Part shown: in pieces, positions 35,038-43,209 of the stretch
Layout: every line of letters begins with the position of its first letter
Position numbering within the stretch: the first letter of the stretch is position 1
Source: Sporosarcina sp. P32b
Lineage (GTDB): Bacteria; Bacillota; Bacilli; Bacillales_A; Planococcaceae
Assembly (NCBI RefSeq): GCF_002743335.1
Contig: NZ_PDZB01000005.1
Location: forward strand, 62,001-126,000
Direction of reading: 5' to 3'
DNA: 64,000 nucleotides
Notes under the pieces: model-generated
Seen by the model: only the letters and a program-made list of their open reading frames with translations
The model's database searches: none
What the model was told of the DNA's origin: nothing
Program-made: the position numbers and the translations under genes

Positions 35038-36306
35038 ATGGATGTGTTAATTGAAAAGGCCGTAGTAGTCGGAGTGCACGAACAAAAGGATTTGCACTTC
35101 GAATATGCGATGGAAGAACTGAAGAATTTGGCAGAAGCAATCAATGTGGAAGTCATAGGTGAAGTGACACAGAACTTGGAACGGAAAAACCCATCTACTT
35201 ATATTGGGAAAGGAAAGATTGGTGAAATTCGTGAAGTGTATGAAGAAACCGGAGCTAATTTATTAATCTTCAATGATGAATTATCGCCTTCCCAGTTACG
35301 AAATCTGGAGAGAGATCTAGAGTGTAAAATTATTGACCGTACTATGCTTATATTGGATATTTTTGCGAGGCGCGCGCGCAATAGAGAAGCACAGATGCAA
35401 GTCGAATTGGCGCAACTACAATATACATTACCGCGACTCGTAGGACTTCGTGCATCACTCAGTAGGCAAGGTGGTGGCACAGGAGGCGGCTTACAGAATA
35501 AAGGGGCGGGTGAAACAAAGCTAGAGCTCGATCGTCGGAAAATTGAAGATCAGATCGCGAAGCTTCGCCGTGAGCTAGAGCATGTAAGTGATCAACGGGA
35601 AACGCAGCGAAAACAGCGTGTCAGAAGCGGCATACCTGTTGTGTCGATCGTGGGGTATACAAACGCTGGGAAATCCACGTTAATGAATCGGTTGCTGCAA
35701 TATACAGATGTGGATGAATCCAAAGAAGTTAGTGAAAAAGACATGCTATTCGCAACGCTCGAAACCGCTGTAAGAAAAATCAAACTGCAAGATAAAAAAG
35801 AGTTTATTTTAACAGATACCGTAGGATTCGTATCCAAACTTCCTCACCATCTTGTCCAAGCATTCCGTTCGACACTAGAAGAAGCCAAGAATGCCGATTT
35901 ACTGTTGCATGTTGTGGACGTTTCCGATGAAGAACACGGTCATATGATGGATGTGACCAATGAAACATTAGGGGATATAGGAGTAAAGAGTATTCCTACT
36001 ATCAACATATATAATAAATCAGACTTAACTGAAATCTCCTATCCGCGTACAAAAGATCAAAGTATTTGGATGTCAGCTGGCGAAAATAAAGGCATATCTG
36101 AATTATTAACATTGATTCAGCAAAACTTGTTCCGACAATATGTCACGTGTAAAATAATGATTCCATACGATCGTGGAGAAATTGTTGCACATCTCAATGA
36201 AAATGCCTCGATTAAAGATACAGCATACGAAGAAGAAGGTACATTGATGACCGTGGAAATGCCCGAAAGTGAATGTGAACGCCTACAAGAATTCATAATG
36301 AAGTGA
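35038..36306 (+). CDS. hflX: Ribosome-associated GTPase HflX
   Basis: HflX splits stalled 70S ribosomes and helps in stress recovery. The 422-residue product has the HflX N-terminal domain (GKGKIGEI, NDELSPSQLRNLERDLE, DRTMLILDIFARRARNREA, and the glycine-rich LSRQGGGTGGGL linker), then a GTPase with GYTNAGKST (G1), ATLETAVRK (G2), DTVGFVSKLPH (G3) and NKSD (G4). Length is normal. ATG follows GGGGGGAT. A hairpin follows at 36324. Confidence 0.95.
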   Translation: MDVLIEKAVVVGVHEQKDLHFEYAMEELKNLAEAINVEVIGEVTQNLERKNPSTYIGKGKIGEIREVYEETGANLLIFNDELSPSQLRNLERDLECKIIDRTMLILDIFARRARNREAQMQVELAQLQYTLPRLVGLRASLSRQGGGTGGGLQNKGAGETKLELDRRKIEDQIAKLRRELEHVSDQRETQRKQRVRSGIPVVSIVGYTNAGKSTLMNRLLQYTDVDESKEVSEKDMLFATLETAVRKIKLQDKKEFILTDTVGFVSKLPHHLVQAFRSTLEEAKNADLLLHVVDVSDEEHGHMMDVTNETLGDIGVKSIPTINIYNKSDLTEISYPRTKDQSIWMSAGENKGISELLTLIQQNLFRQYVTCKIMIPYDRGEIVAHLNENASIKDTAYEEEGTLMTVEMPESECERLQEFIMK

Positions 36307-36323
36307 ATGTAAATAAAAAAAAG

Positions 36324-36348
36324 GGCTGCATGCGCATTGCATGCAGCC
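36324..36348. terminator. Perfect hairpin after hflX, T-run on the minus strand
   Basis: GGCTGCATGC (36324-36333) pairs exactly with GCATGCAGCC (36339-36348), loop GCATT. On the plus strand the tail is only AAATCCTTTTAT; on the minus strand it is eight T. It probably ends hflX, but the better tail faces the other way. The remaining 210 bp to the lipoprotein gene hold nothing else I can support. Confidence 0.65.
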
Positions 36349-36575
36349 AAATCCTTTTATCTTTATAAGAAGAGAAAGGGGGTGGGATGCATCTAGTTTG
36401 CCCGATTACTAAGAATTTAAACCTCTTGATAAAAAACAAGAAAAAACATGTTAGATAATCGTTGATATTGCCTACTAATTTGTATTTCATGCTTCATACA
36501 ATAGGTGGATTTGAAGATCTATCTTAACTAACCGCACAACAAAGCGAGAACAATATATAAGGAGTGATGGACTGT

Positions 36576-37421
36576 ATGAAAAAATGGACAACCATTCTCA
36601 CTGTAGGGACGTTAGCGTTTGTTTTAAGTGCCTGCGGCCAAACTGCTGAACCTAAAGAAGATCCTATGACAGGAAAAAAAGAAGAAGTGGTCGTCAAAAG
36701 TGAACTAACAGCGGGTGAAGTAATGGAAAAAGCGAGTGCAGCAGCTGAAACCCAGCAAAGCATGCATTCGGATATGGACATTATGCAAACGTTAGAAATG
36801 GGCGATGAGAAAAAAGAAATGAATTCAACAATTGAGATGGATATGATTCTTGAACCGCTCGCAATTCGTCAAACGATGAATATGCAAGCTAATGGTGAAG
36901 AAATAGCGATAGAACAATATATGACTCAAGAAGGCTTCTTCATGAAGAATCCAGAGTCAGGTAGTTGGATCAAATTGCCGAATGAAATGTATAAAGAAGT
37001 CACCGGTCAAACAGCAGGAATGACTGAATCACCAGTGGACTTCACTATGTATGAGGAATATGCAGAAGACTTTACATTTGAAGAGACCGACGATGAATAT
37101 GTTCTAACGTTGATAGGCTCCGGTGAAAAATTCAGTGAGCTTATGAAAGAGATGTTGGATCAGAACATGCCAGCGGAAGCAGATGAAGCGAAGTTGGATA
37201 ACGTCGATATGAAAATTGAAAAAATTGATCTGCAATTTACTATCGATAAAAAGACATTCTTCACAAAAGACTTTGACATGGATATGATCATGGCAATGGA
37301 GGAACAAGGCCAGCAAGTTAAAGTCACACAGAATGTTAAAGGTACTATGACCAAGATCAATGAGATTGATGAAATCAAAGTACCGAAAGAAATACTGGAT
37401 AGTGCTAAAGAAATGGATTAA
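36576..37421 (+). CDS. DUF6612-type lipoprotein
   Basis: A 281-residue exported lipoprotein: signal peptide with lipobox LSAC (Cys about 20), an acidic linker, then repeated beta-strand text (SDMDIMQTLEMGDEKKEMNSTIEMDM, IRQTMNMQANGEE), typical of the LolA/LppX-like DUF6612 family. Function unknown. It is rich in Met and Glu. ATG 36576 follows AAGGAG at 11 bp; ATG 36567 is too near the ribosome site. It is monocistronic with its own terminator. Confidence 0.8.
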   Translation: MKKWTTILTVGTLAFVLSACGQTAEPKEDPMTGKKEEVVVKSELTAGEVMEKASAAAETQQSMHSDMDIMQTLEMGDEKKEMNSTIEMDMILEPLAIRQTMNMQANGEEIAIEQYMTQEGFFMKNPESGSWIKLPNEMYKEVTGQTAGMTESPVDFTMYEEYAEDFTFEETDDEYVLTLIGSGEKFSELMKEMLDQNMPAEADEAKLDNVDMKIEKIDLQFTIDKKTFFTKDFDMDMIMAMEEQGQQVKVTQNVKGTMTKINEIDEIKVPKEILDSAKEMD

Positions 37422-37435
37422 CAGTAAATGAATAC

Positions 37436-37470
37436 ACCGTTTTCCGTGTCATACGGAAAACGGTTTTTTC
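37436..37470 (+). terminator. Terminator after the lipoprotein gene
   Basis: ACCGTTTTCCGT (37436-37447) pairs perfectly with ACGGAAAACGGT (37453-37464), then a T-run. Confidence 0.93.
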
Positions 37471-37538
37471 GTATGATCTCATATGGATGAATAAATAACG
37501 GTGCATTAGTCCCGTAATCGTCAATTAGTGAAAAGTAT

Positions 37539-37557
37539 TGATAACGATTTTCATTTA
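37539..37557 (+). promoter_or_regulatory. Fur box upstream of the siderophore transporter promoter
   Basis: TTGATAACGATTTTCATTT fits the GATAATGATAATCATTATC Fur consensus in most positions. It lies just upstream of the -35 box at 37562. Confidence 0.65.
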
Positions 37558-37561
37558 GATA

Positions 37562-37590
37562 TTGACATCATATGCTAAACGCGGTAATGT
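37562..37590 (+). promoter_or_regulatory. Promoter of the fpbNOPQ-like operon
   Basis: A consensus TTGACA (37562-37567), 17-bp spacer, TAATGT (37585-37590). It lies between two Fur boxes. Confidence 0.7.
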
Positions 37591-37602
37591 TGTTCTTGAG
37601 CG

Positions 37603-37621
37603 AATGATAATCATTTTCATT
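37603..37621 (+). promoter_or_regulatory. Second Fur box, downstream of the expected transcription start
   Basis: AATGATAATCATTTTCATT contains a full TGATAATCATT core, a stronger match than the first box. Iron-loaded Fur bound here would block RNA polymerase. Confidence 0.8.
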
Positions 37622-37661
37622 TAAGTGAGAAATGCTCAAATATTCGATATCGGAGTTCTTC

Positions 37662-38612
37662 ATGAAGAAACGTTACTTAATTACAGCAGTTATACTTTTA
37701 TCATTTCTTTCGCTGTTTGTCGGTGCAAGCCGAATCACACCAGCGGACCTATTGGACTGGCGCTCGGAAGCAACAGAAATATTCTTAATAAGTCGTGTTC
37801 CACGATTAGTCGCGATATTGCTTGCAGGTGCAGGGATGAGTATTGCAGGTTTGATTATGCAACAACTGAGCCGCAATAAATTTGTCTCTCCTACTACGGC
37901 AGGAACGTTGGATGCGACTAAACTTGGAATCTTAGTGTCCATGTTGATATTTACCAACGCGACACTATTAGAAAAAATGGCGGTATCATTTACATTCGCC
38001 TTACTTGGTACATTCTTGTTTATGCAAATTCTTGATCGTATTAAATTTAAAGATGCGATTTTCATTCCGCTAGTCGGATTGATGTTTGGGAATATCTTAT
38101 CTTCCATCGCCACATTTTTTGCATTTAAAGCAAACGTGATCCAGAATATGTCGGCTTGGCTTCAAGGAGACTTTTCTATGATCATGAAAGGTCGTTATGA
38201 GCTTTTGTATATAAGTGTACCTGTGTTGATCATTACATATTTATATGCGAATCGATTTACAGTGGCGGGTATGGGAGAAGACTTCTCCAAGAACTTAGGA
38301 CTCGCTTACAAGAGTATCGTCAATATCGGACTGATCTTAGTGGCACTAATTACGACAACCGTTGTATTGACAGTAGGTCTGATTCCTTTCCTAGGGTTAA
38401 TCATTCCGAACATCGTCTCGATTTTCAAAGGAGACCATCTGCAAAAGACATTGCCGCATACCGCATTGCTAGGTGCAATCTTCCTTCTTATCTGTGACAT
38501 TCTAGGCAGGGTTATTATCTTCCCATATGAAATCTCGATCAGTTTAATGGTCGGTGTCATCGGAAGCGCAATCTTCCTGTTCTTGTTGTTTAGGGGGAAA
38601 GCCTATGCGTAA
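37662..38612 (+). CDS. fpbN: Petrobactin-type siderophore ABC permease FpbN (YclN)
   Basis: A FecCD-family permease of 316 residues with about nine membrane helices. RVPRLVAILLAGAGMSIAGLIMQQLSRN is the family core and GLIPFLGLIIPNIVSIFKGD its EAA-like coupling loop. The order permease-permease-ATPase-binding protein equals B. subtilis yclNOPQ, which imports petrobactin. ATG 37662 follows GGAG; ten extra residues upstream lie next to the Fur region. The 3' end overlaps fpbO. Confidence 0.85.
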   Translation: MKKRYLITAVILLSFLSLFVGASRITPADLLDWRSEATEIFLISRVPRLVAILLAGAGMSIAGLIMQQLSRNKFVSPTTAGTLDATKLGILVSMLIFTNATLLEKMAVSFTFALLGTFLFMQILDRIKFKDAIFIPLVGLMFGNILSSIATFFAFKANVIQNMSAWLQGDFSMIMKGRYELLYISVPVLIITYLYANRFTVAGMGEDFSKNLGLAYKSIVNIGLILVALITTTVVLTVGLIPFLGLIIPNIVSIFKGDHLQKTLPHTALLGAIFLLICDILGRVIIFPYEISISLMVGVIGSAIFLFLLFRGKAYA

Positions 38613-39555
38613 CTCAACGAAACTGCTAATTTTATTGGCATTCTCATTAGTCTTTTGCGGGTTGTATCTATTTCAAGGTTTGAACGGCAGCTATGACTAT
38701 GCACTTCCTAGAAGAGCAGTCAAAGTCGTGGCTATGATTTTAACAGGTGTAGCAGTGGCATATTCCACAGTTATTTTCCAGACAATCACACATAACCGCA
38801 TTTTGACACCAAGTATCATGGGATTGGATTCACTCTATATCCTGCTGCAAACCGTACTCATTTTCTTTTTCGGATCTACATCATTTGTACTGGTCAACCA
38901 GCAGTTTAACTTCATGCTGTCGGTAGGTGCCATGATATTATTCGCCTTGCTGCTTTATCACTTTTTATTTGGTAAAGGGAATAGGCCGATTTATTTCTTA
39001 TTACTAGTCGGCATCATCGTAGGTACATTTTTCGGAAGTATATCGACATTCCTGCAAGTGATGATCGATCCGAATGAATTCTTGCGTGTGCAAGATAAGA
39101 TGTTTGCGAGTTTCAACAATATCAATGGTGATCTCGTTTGGTGGGCATTATCGATATTGGTTATCACACTTGTTATCGGTTGGCGCTATATCAATGAACT
39201 CGATGTTTTATCATTGGGACGCGATACAGCTATCAATCTAGGTGTGCCGTATCAGTCGGTCGTCAAGATCATGCTGATTTTATCGGCAGTACTGATTGCG
39301 GTGTCCACTGCACTTGTAGGTCCGATTACTTTCTTCGGGCTAATTGTAGCCAACTTGTCTTACCAATTCTTCAACACGTTCAAGCATTCAGTGTTAATCG
39401 CTGGTGCTGCGTTGATGAGTGTCATTGCATTAGTAGGCGGTCAATGGATCGTTGAACGTCTTTTCTCTTTCTCGACCACACTCAGTGTGATCATTAACTT
39501 TGTCGGTGGCATTTACTTTATCTACTTATTATTAAAGGAGAGTCGATCTTCATGA
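38605..39555 (+). CDS. fpbO: Siderophore ABC permease FpbO (YclO)
   Basis: The second FecCD permease, 316 residues, very hydrophobic. RRAVKVVAMILTGVAVAYSTVIFQTITHN matches the family core, and GPITFFGLIVANLSYQFF the coupling loop. ATG 38605 follows AGGGGGAAAG and overlaps fpbN by 8 bp; its stop overlaps fpbP (ATGA). The two permeases should form a heterodimer. Confidence 0.85.
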   Translation: MRNSTKLLILLAFSLVFCGLYLFQGLNGSYDYALPRRAVKVVAMILTGVAVAYSTVIFQTITHNRILTPSIMGLDSLYILLQTVLIFFFGSTSFVLVNQQFNFMLSVGAMILFALLLYHFLFGKGNRPIYFLLLVGIIVGTFFGSISTFLQVMIDPNEFLRVQDKMFASFNNINGDLVWWALSILVITLVIGWRYINELDVLSLGRDTAINLGVPYQSVVKIMLILSAVLIAVSTALVGPITFFGLIVANLSYQFFNTFKHSVLIAGAALMSVIALVGGQWIVERLFSFSTTLSVIINFVGGIYFIYLLLKESRSS

Positions 39556-40313
39556 TTCAAGTTCGTGAGATAACGAAGTTTTATGGGAAAAAAGCAGTCG
39601 TCGAAAAGGTCAGTGTAAATATTCACCGTGGAAAAATCACATCTTTCATTGGACCGAACGGGGCTGGTAAATCTACTCTTCTATCAATGGTAAGTCGTTT
39701 AATGGATGCCGACACGGGCGAGGTATTGCTCGATAAAAGCAAAGTGAAAGATATGAAATCCAATGATTTTGCTAAGCGCGTCGCGATTTTAAAGCAATCC
39801 AACTTTATGAATGTCAAACTTACCATCCGTGAACTTGTTTCGTTCGGCCGTTTCCCGCATAGTAAGGGCCGTCTTCAGGAAGAAGATGAGCGGATGGTGG
39901 ATCAGGCGTTGGAGTATATGGGCCTGACAGACATGCAAGAAGCTTATTTGGATGAATTATCCGGCGGTCAGCGTCAGCGAGCTTTCATTGCGATGACGAT
40001 TGCACAAGACACCGATTATATCTTGCTCGATGAACCACTGAATAACCTGGATATGAAACACTCCGTGCAAATCATGAAAATCTTGCGCCAACTAGTCGAC
40101 GATCTTGGCAAAACGGTGGTCATCGTCTTGCATGACATCAACTTTGCCTCTGTCTATTCAGACCGTATCGTTGCGTTGAAAAACGGAAAAGTCGTCAAGG
40201 ACGGAGTAACAAACGATATTATTACCTCAGATTCATTACGTGAAATTTATGATATGGAAATCCCGATTCAACAAATGAAAGATTGCCGTATTTGTGTGTA
40301 TTTTAACTCTTAA
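39552..40313 (+). CDS. fpbP: Siderophore ABC transporter ATPase FpbP (YclP)
   Basis: A 253-residue ABC ATPase: Walker A GPNGAGKST, Q-loop LKQSNFM, signature LSGGQRQR, Walker B YILLDEP, and switch His in VIVLHDINFAS. It is closest in style to FecE/FhuC-like iron-siderophore ATPases. The start overlaps fpbO by 4 bp. Confidence 0.92.
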   Translation: MIQVREITKFYGKKAVVEKVSVNIHRGKITSFIGPNGAGKSTLLSMVSRLMDADTGEVLLDKSKVKDMKSNDFAKRVAILKQSNFMNVKLTIRELVSFGRFPHSKGRLQEEDERMVDQALEYMGLTDMQEAYLDELSGGQRQRAFIAMTIAQDTDYILLDEPLNNLDMKHSVQIMKILRQLVDDLGKTVVIVLHDINFASVYSDRIVALKNGKVVKDGVTNDIITSDSLREIYDMEIPIQQMKDCRICVYFNS

Positions 40314-40346
40314 AATAAATCATAAAAAGTGAGGAATTATACTGAA

Positions 40347-41309
40347 ATGAAGAAACTTACCCTTTCCCTATTCGCATTAATCTTAATGCTTGCACTAGCT
40401 GCTTGTGGCGGTGCGAAAGACGAAGAAAAACCTGCAGACAATGCAACACCTGAAGACAAGCCAGCTGAAGAAAGCAAGGAAGTAACGATTACACATGAAC
40501 TTGGTGAAACAACACTTGAAAAGAACCCTGAAAAGGTAGTCGTTTTTGACTTTGGAACATTAGATACGTTGGATGAGCTAGGAATTGAAGTTGCAGGTCT
40601 TCCACAATCAAACGTACCAGGTTACCTTTCTAAATACGAAGATGAGAAATATGAAAATCTTGGTAGTTTGAAAGAGCCTGACTTTGAAGCAATCAATGCA
40701 ATGAAGCCAGACGTGATCTTCATCTCTGGACGTCAAACAGACTTGTATGATCAGTTATCTGAAATTGCACCAACAGTTTACATGGGTATTGATACAGCTA
40801 ACTACATGGATTCTTTCAAAGAGAACATGGGCAAAATCGCTACAATCTTCGATAAAGAAGATGAGATGAATACTGAATTAGCAGATGTAGATGCAAGCAT
40901 CGAAGACATCAAAACTAAGACTGAAGGTATCGACAGCAATGCATTGATCATCTTAGCAACTGAAGGAAAAGTAAGTGCATACGGCCCGAGCTCACGTTTC
41001 GGACTAGTACATGACGTATTCGGTTTTGAACCCGCTGACGAAAAAATTGAAGTTTCTACACATGGACAAAATATTACGTTTGAATATATCTTAGAAACAA
41101 ACCCGGATATTCTCTTCATAATCGACCGTGACGCAGCTATTGGTAACGGCGCAACAGCAAAAGATTCTGTTGAAAACGATCTTGTGAAGAAAACAAACGC
41201 ATTCCAAAATGACAAAATGGTTTATTTGAACGGTGAATACTGGTACCTATCTGGTGGCGGGCTTCAATCAATCAAAGAAATGATCAAAGAAGTAGAAGCT
41301 GGACTATAA
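40347..41309 (+). CDS. fpbQ: Siderophore-binding lipoprotein FpbQ (YclQ)
   Basis: A 320-residue exported lipoprotein with signal peptide and lipobox LAAC (about Cys 20), an Asp/Glu/Pro-rich linker, and a class III binding-protein fold: VVVFDFGTLDTLDELG, PDVIFISGRQTDLYDQL, PDILFIIDRD. This is the substrate-specificity part of the importer. B. subtilis YclQ binds petrobactin and precursors. Start ATG 40347 follows AGTGAGGA. Siderophore synthesis genes are not nearby, so this may take up siderophores made by others. Confidence 0.9.
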   Translation: MKKLTLSLFALILMLALAACGGAKDEEKPADNATPEDKPAEESKEVTITHELGETTLEKNPEKVVVFDFGTLDTLDELGIEVAGLPQSNVPGYLSKYEDEKYENLGSLKEPDFEAINAMKPDVIFISGRQTDLYDQLSEIAPTVYMGIDTANYMDSFKENMGKIATIFDKEDEMNTELADVDASIEDIKTKTEGIDSNALIILATEGKVSAYGPSSRFGLVHDVFGFEPADEKIEVSTHGQNITFEYILETNPDILFIIDRDAAIGNGATAKDSVENDLVKKTNAFQNDKMVYLNGEYWYLSGGGLQSIKEMIKEVEAGL

Positions 41310-41320
41310 GAACGAATGAA

Positions 41321-41353
41321 ACCCCGGGAGACTCTGTCTTCCGGGGTTTTTAT
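41321..41353 (+). terminator. Terminator after fpbQ
   Basis: AACCCCGGGAGAC (41321-41333), loop TCT, GTCTTCCGGGGTT (41337-41349) with one G-U pair, then TTTT. Confidence 0.92.
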
Positions 41354-41414
41354 ATGCTTGTTGATTGTTCTTTAGCTTTAATTTGTTGGATTGAGCCCAA
41401 TTACGATGTTTGGC

Positions 41415-41785
41415 CGCTCAATCGTGTTAAGAATCCGCTCATCCCCTCGGCCTACCCGCTCAATCATGTTCCGCATTCGCTCATACCTTAGCCTACCCGC
41501 TCAATCACGTTCCGTATTCGCTCATTACCTTGGCCTACTCGCTCAATCACGTTCCGTATTCGCTCATTACCTCAGCCTACCCGCTCAATCACGTTCCGTA
41601 TTCGCTCATTACCTCGGCCTACCCGCTCAATCATGTTCCGTATTCGCTCATTACCTCGGCCTACCCGCTCAATCATGTTCCGCATCCGCTCATACCTCGG
41701 CCTACCCGCTCAATCACGTTCCGTATTCGCTCATTACCTCGGCCTACCCGCTCAATCATGTTCCGCATTCGCTCGCCCTAGCCCA
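41415..41785 (+). repeat. Tandem array of nine 41-42 bp units
   Basis: Units start at 41415, 41457, 41498, 41540, 41582, 41624, 41666, 41707 and 41749. The consensus opens CGCTCAATCACGTTCCGTAT and closes TTACCTCGGCCTACC. Units 2 and 7 are 41 bp, the others 42; unit 1 and the partial unit 9 are the most divergent. Each unit also splits into two 21-bp halves, both beginning CGCTCA. The plus strand is pyrimidine-rich, about 52 percent GC against an AT-rich surround, and has no stop codon in any forward frame, so chance open frames cross it. The 41-bp units shift frame, so it is not convincingly coding. It fills most of the 590-bp gap between fpbQ and niaP. Confidence 0.95.
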
Positions 41786-41845
41786 CATCCAAAACCACCA
41801 AAACAAACCAAAAAACAAAACTAGTCAAATACAAATAAAAAGTGC

Positions 41846-41867
41846 TATAATGACACCTGTAAAGACA
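41846..41867 (+). promoter_or_regulatory. Extended -10 region and candidate regulator site for niaP
   Basis: TGCTATAAT gives a good -10 (TATAAT 41846-41851); the -35 region TAGTCA is weak at 18 bp. ACACCTGTAAAGACA directly follows and could be an operator, perhaps for the niacin repressor NiaR, but I cannot verify the motif. Confidence 0.4.
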
Positions 41868-41901
41868 TATAAAGATTGCACAATAGAAAGGTAGAAGCCT
41901 T

Positions 41902-43101
41902 GTGAAAAAGAAAGAAATATCTCGGAATAAATTACTAGGTATCGCTGGGACAGGCTGGATGTTCGACGCGATGGATGTTGGAATTCTGTCATTTGTTATT
42001 GCTGCATTAGCTGTAGAGTGGAATCTGACTTCGACTGAGATGGGCTGGATTGGTAGCGTAAACTCCATCGGTATGGCAATAGGAGCATTCGGATTCGGTT
42101 TATTGGCCGATCGGATTGGGCGCAAGCAAGTATTTATGATGACTTTGGTTTTATTTTCAGTTGCGAGTGGCTTATCCGCGTTGACAACGACATTATGGGC
42201 ATTTTTAGCTTTGCGTTTCTTAGTAGGAGCAGGGTTAGGTGGAGAGTTGCCCGTTGCTTCTACATTAGTTTCGGAAAGCGTGTCTGCAAAAGAGCGGGGA
42301 CGTGTAGTAGTTTTACTCGAAAGCTTTTGGGCAGCGGGTTGGCTCATAGCGGCTTTAATAGCGTATTTCGTTATCCCGGAATTCGGTTGGAGAGTAGCTC
42401 TGATTATCACAGCACTACCGGCATTTTATGCAATTTACTTACGACGTAATTTGCCTGACTCCAAGAAGTTTGAAGAGCAAGAAAAAACATCGCAAACGAC
42501 AGGACAGAAACTAAAGCAATTACTGGCTCCTGCATTTAGAAAGCGGACAATTATGTTGTGGATCGTTTGGTTTGCTGTGGTCTTCTCGTATTATGGCATG
42601 TTCCTCTGGCTACCGAGCGTTATGGTGATCAAGGGTTTTAGTCTAATTAAGAGTTTCGGCTATGTATTATTGATGACATTGGCACAGTTACCAGGTTATT
42701 TCAGTGCCGCATGGTTGATCGAGCGCATGGGGCGTAAATTCGTCCTCGCTACCTATTTATTTGGAACGGCGCTCAGTGCTCTTGCTTTCGGTAATGCGGA
42801 GACATTGACTACGTTGATGGTGGCTGGTGCGTTTCTATCCTTCTTTAACTTGGGTGCTTGGGGAGCTCTTTATGCTTATTCTCCGGAACAATACCCTACA
42901 GCGATCCGAGCGACAGGCTCCGGGGTTGCAGCTGCAGTGGGGCGTGTAGGAGGTATTTTCGGACCGCTTCTCGTTGGTTCCTTGTTAACGGCAGGATACG
43001 GCTTCGGAATTATCTTTGGCATATTCTGCGCAGCAATTATGGTAGGTGTACTGGCTGTTATTTTCCTTGGAACAGAAACAAAACAAACTGAGTTAACATA
43101 G
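41902..43101 (+). CDS. niaP: Major facilitator transporter, NiaP-like (niacin?)
   Basis: A 399-residue MFS permease with 12 membrane helices. LGIAGTGWMFDAMDVGILSFVIAAL is close to the start of B. subtilis NiaP (YceI), and the loop LADRIGRKQ and GELPVASTLVSESVSAKERGR are MHS/aromatic-acid-type MFS motifs. Nicotinate is the best guess; related acids are possible. GTG start after GAAAGG. No NAD-synthesis gene is next to it. Confidence 0.75.
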   Translation: MKKKEISRNKLLGIAGTGWMFDAMDVGILSFVIAALAVEWNLTSTEMGWIGSVNSIGMAIGAFGFGLLADRIGRKQVFMMTLVLFSVASGLSALTTTLWAFLALRFLVGAGLGGELPVASTLVSESVSAKERGRVVVLLESFWAAGWLIAALIAYFVIPEFGWRVALIITALPAFYAIYLRRNLPDSKKFEEQEKTSQTTGQKLKQLLAPAFRKRTIMLWIVWFAVVFSYYGMFLWLPSVMVIKGFSLIKSFGYVLLMTLAQLPGYFSAAWLIERMGRKFVLATYLFGTALSALAFGNAETLTTLMVAGAFLSFFNLGAWGALYAYSPEQYPTAIRATGSGVAAAVGRVGGIFGPLLVGSLLTAGYGFGIIFGIFCAAIMVGVLAVIFLGTETKQTELT

Positions 43102-43110
43102 TATAAAGTA

Positions 43111-43147
43111 AGTCGTTTCCATTTTACATAAATGGGGGCGGCTTTTT
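43111..43147 (+). terminator. Terminator after niaP
   Basis: A 14-bp stem (43111-43124 with 43130-43143) containing four G-U pairs, 5-nt loop, then TTTTT. Confidence 0.75.
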
Positions 43148-43209
43148 CGATGGTTAACATTTTTGATTCGACATCGAAACCTTTATAATTACAGAAAGGA
43201 GTGGATACG

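Noticed and set aside
41415-41785. CRISPR array
   Set aside because: Units are contiguous with no unique spacers, the unit is longer than usual repeats, and no cas gene is present.
41391-41894. Open reading frames of up to 167 codons across the 42-bp array
   Set aside because: The plus strand simply has no stop triplets in the repeat unit, so all frames stay open. The 41-bp units shift frame, and no good ribosome site leads in.
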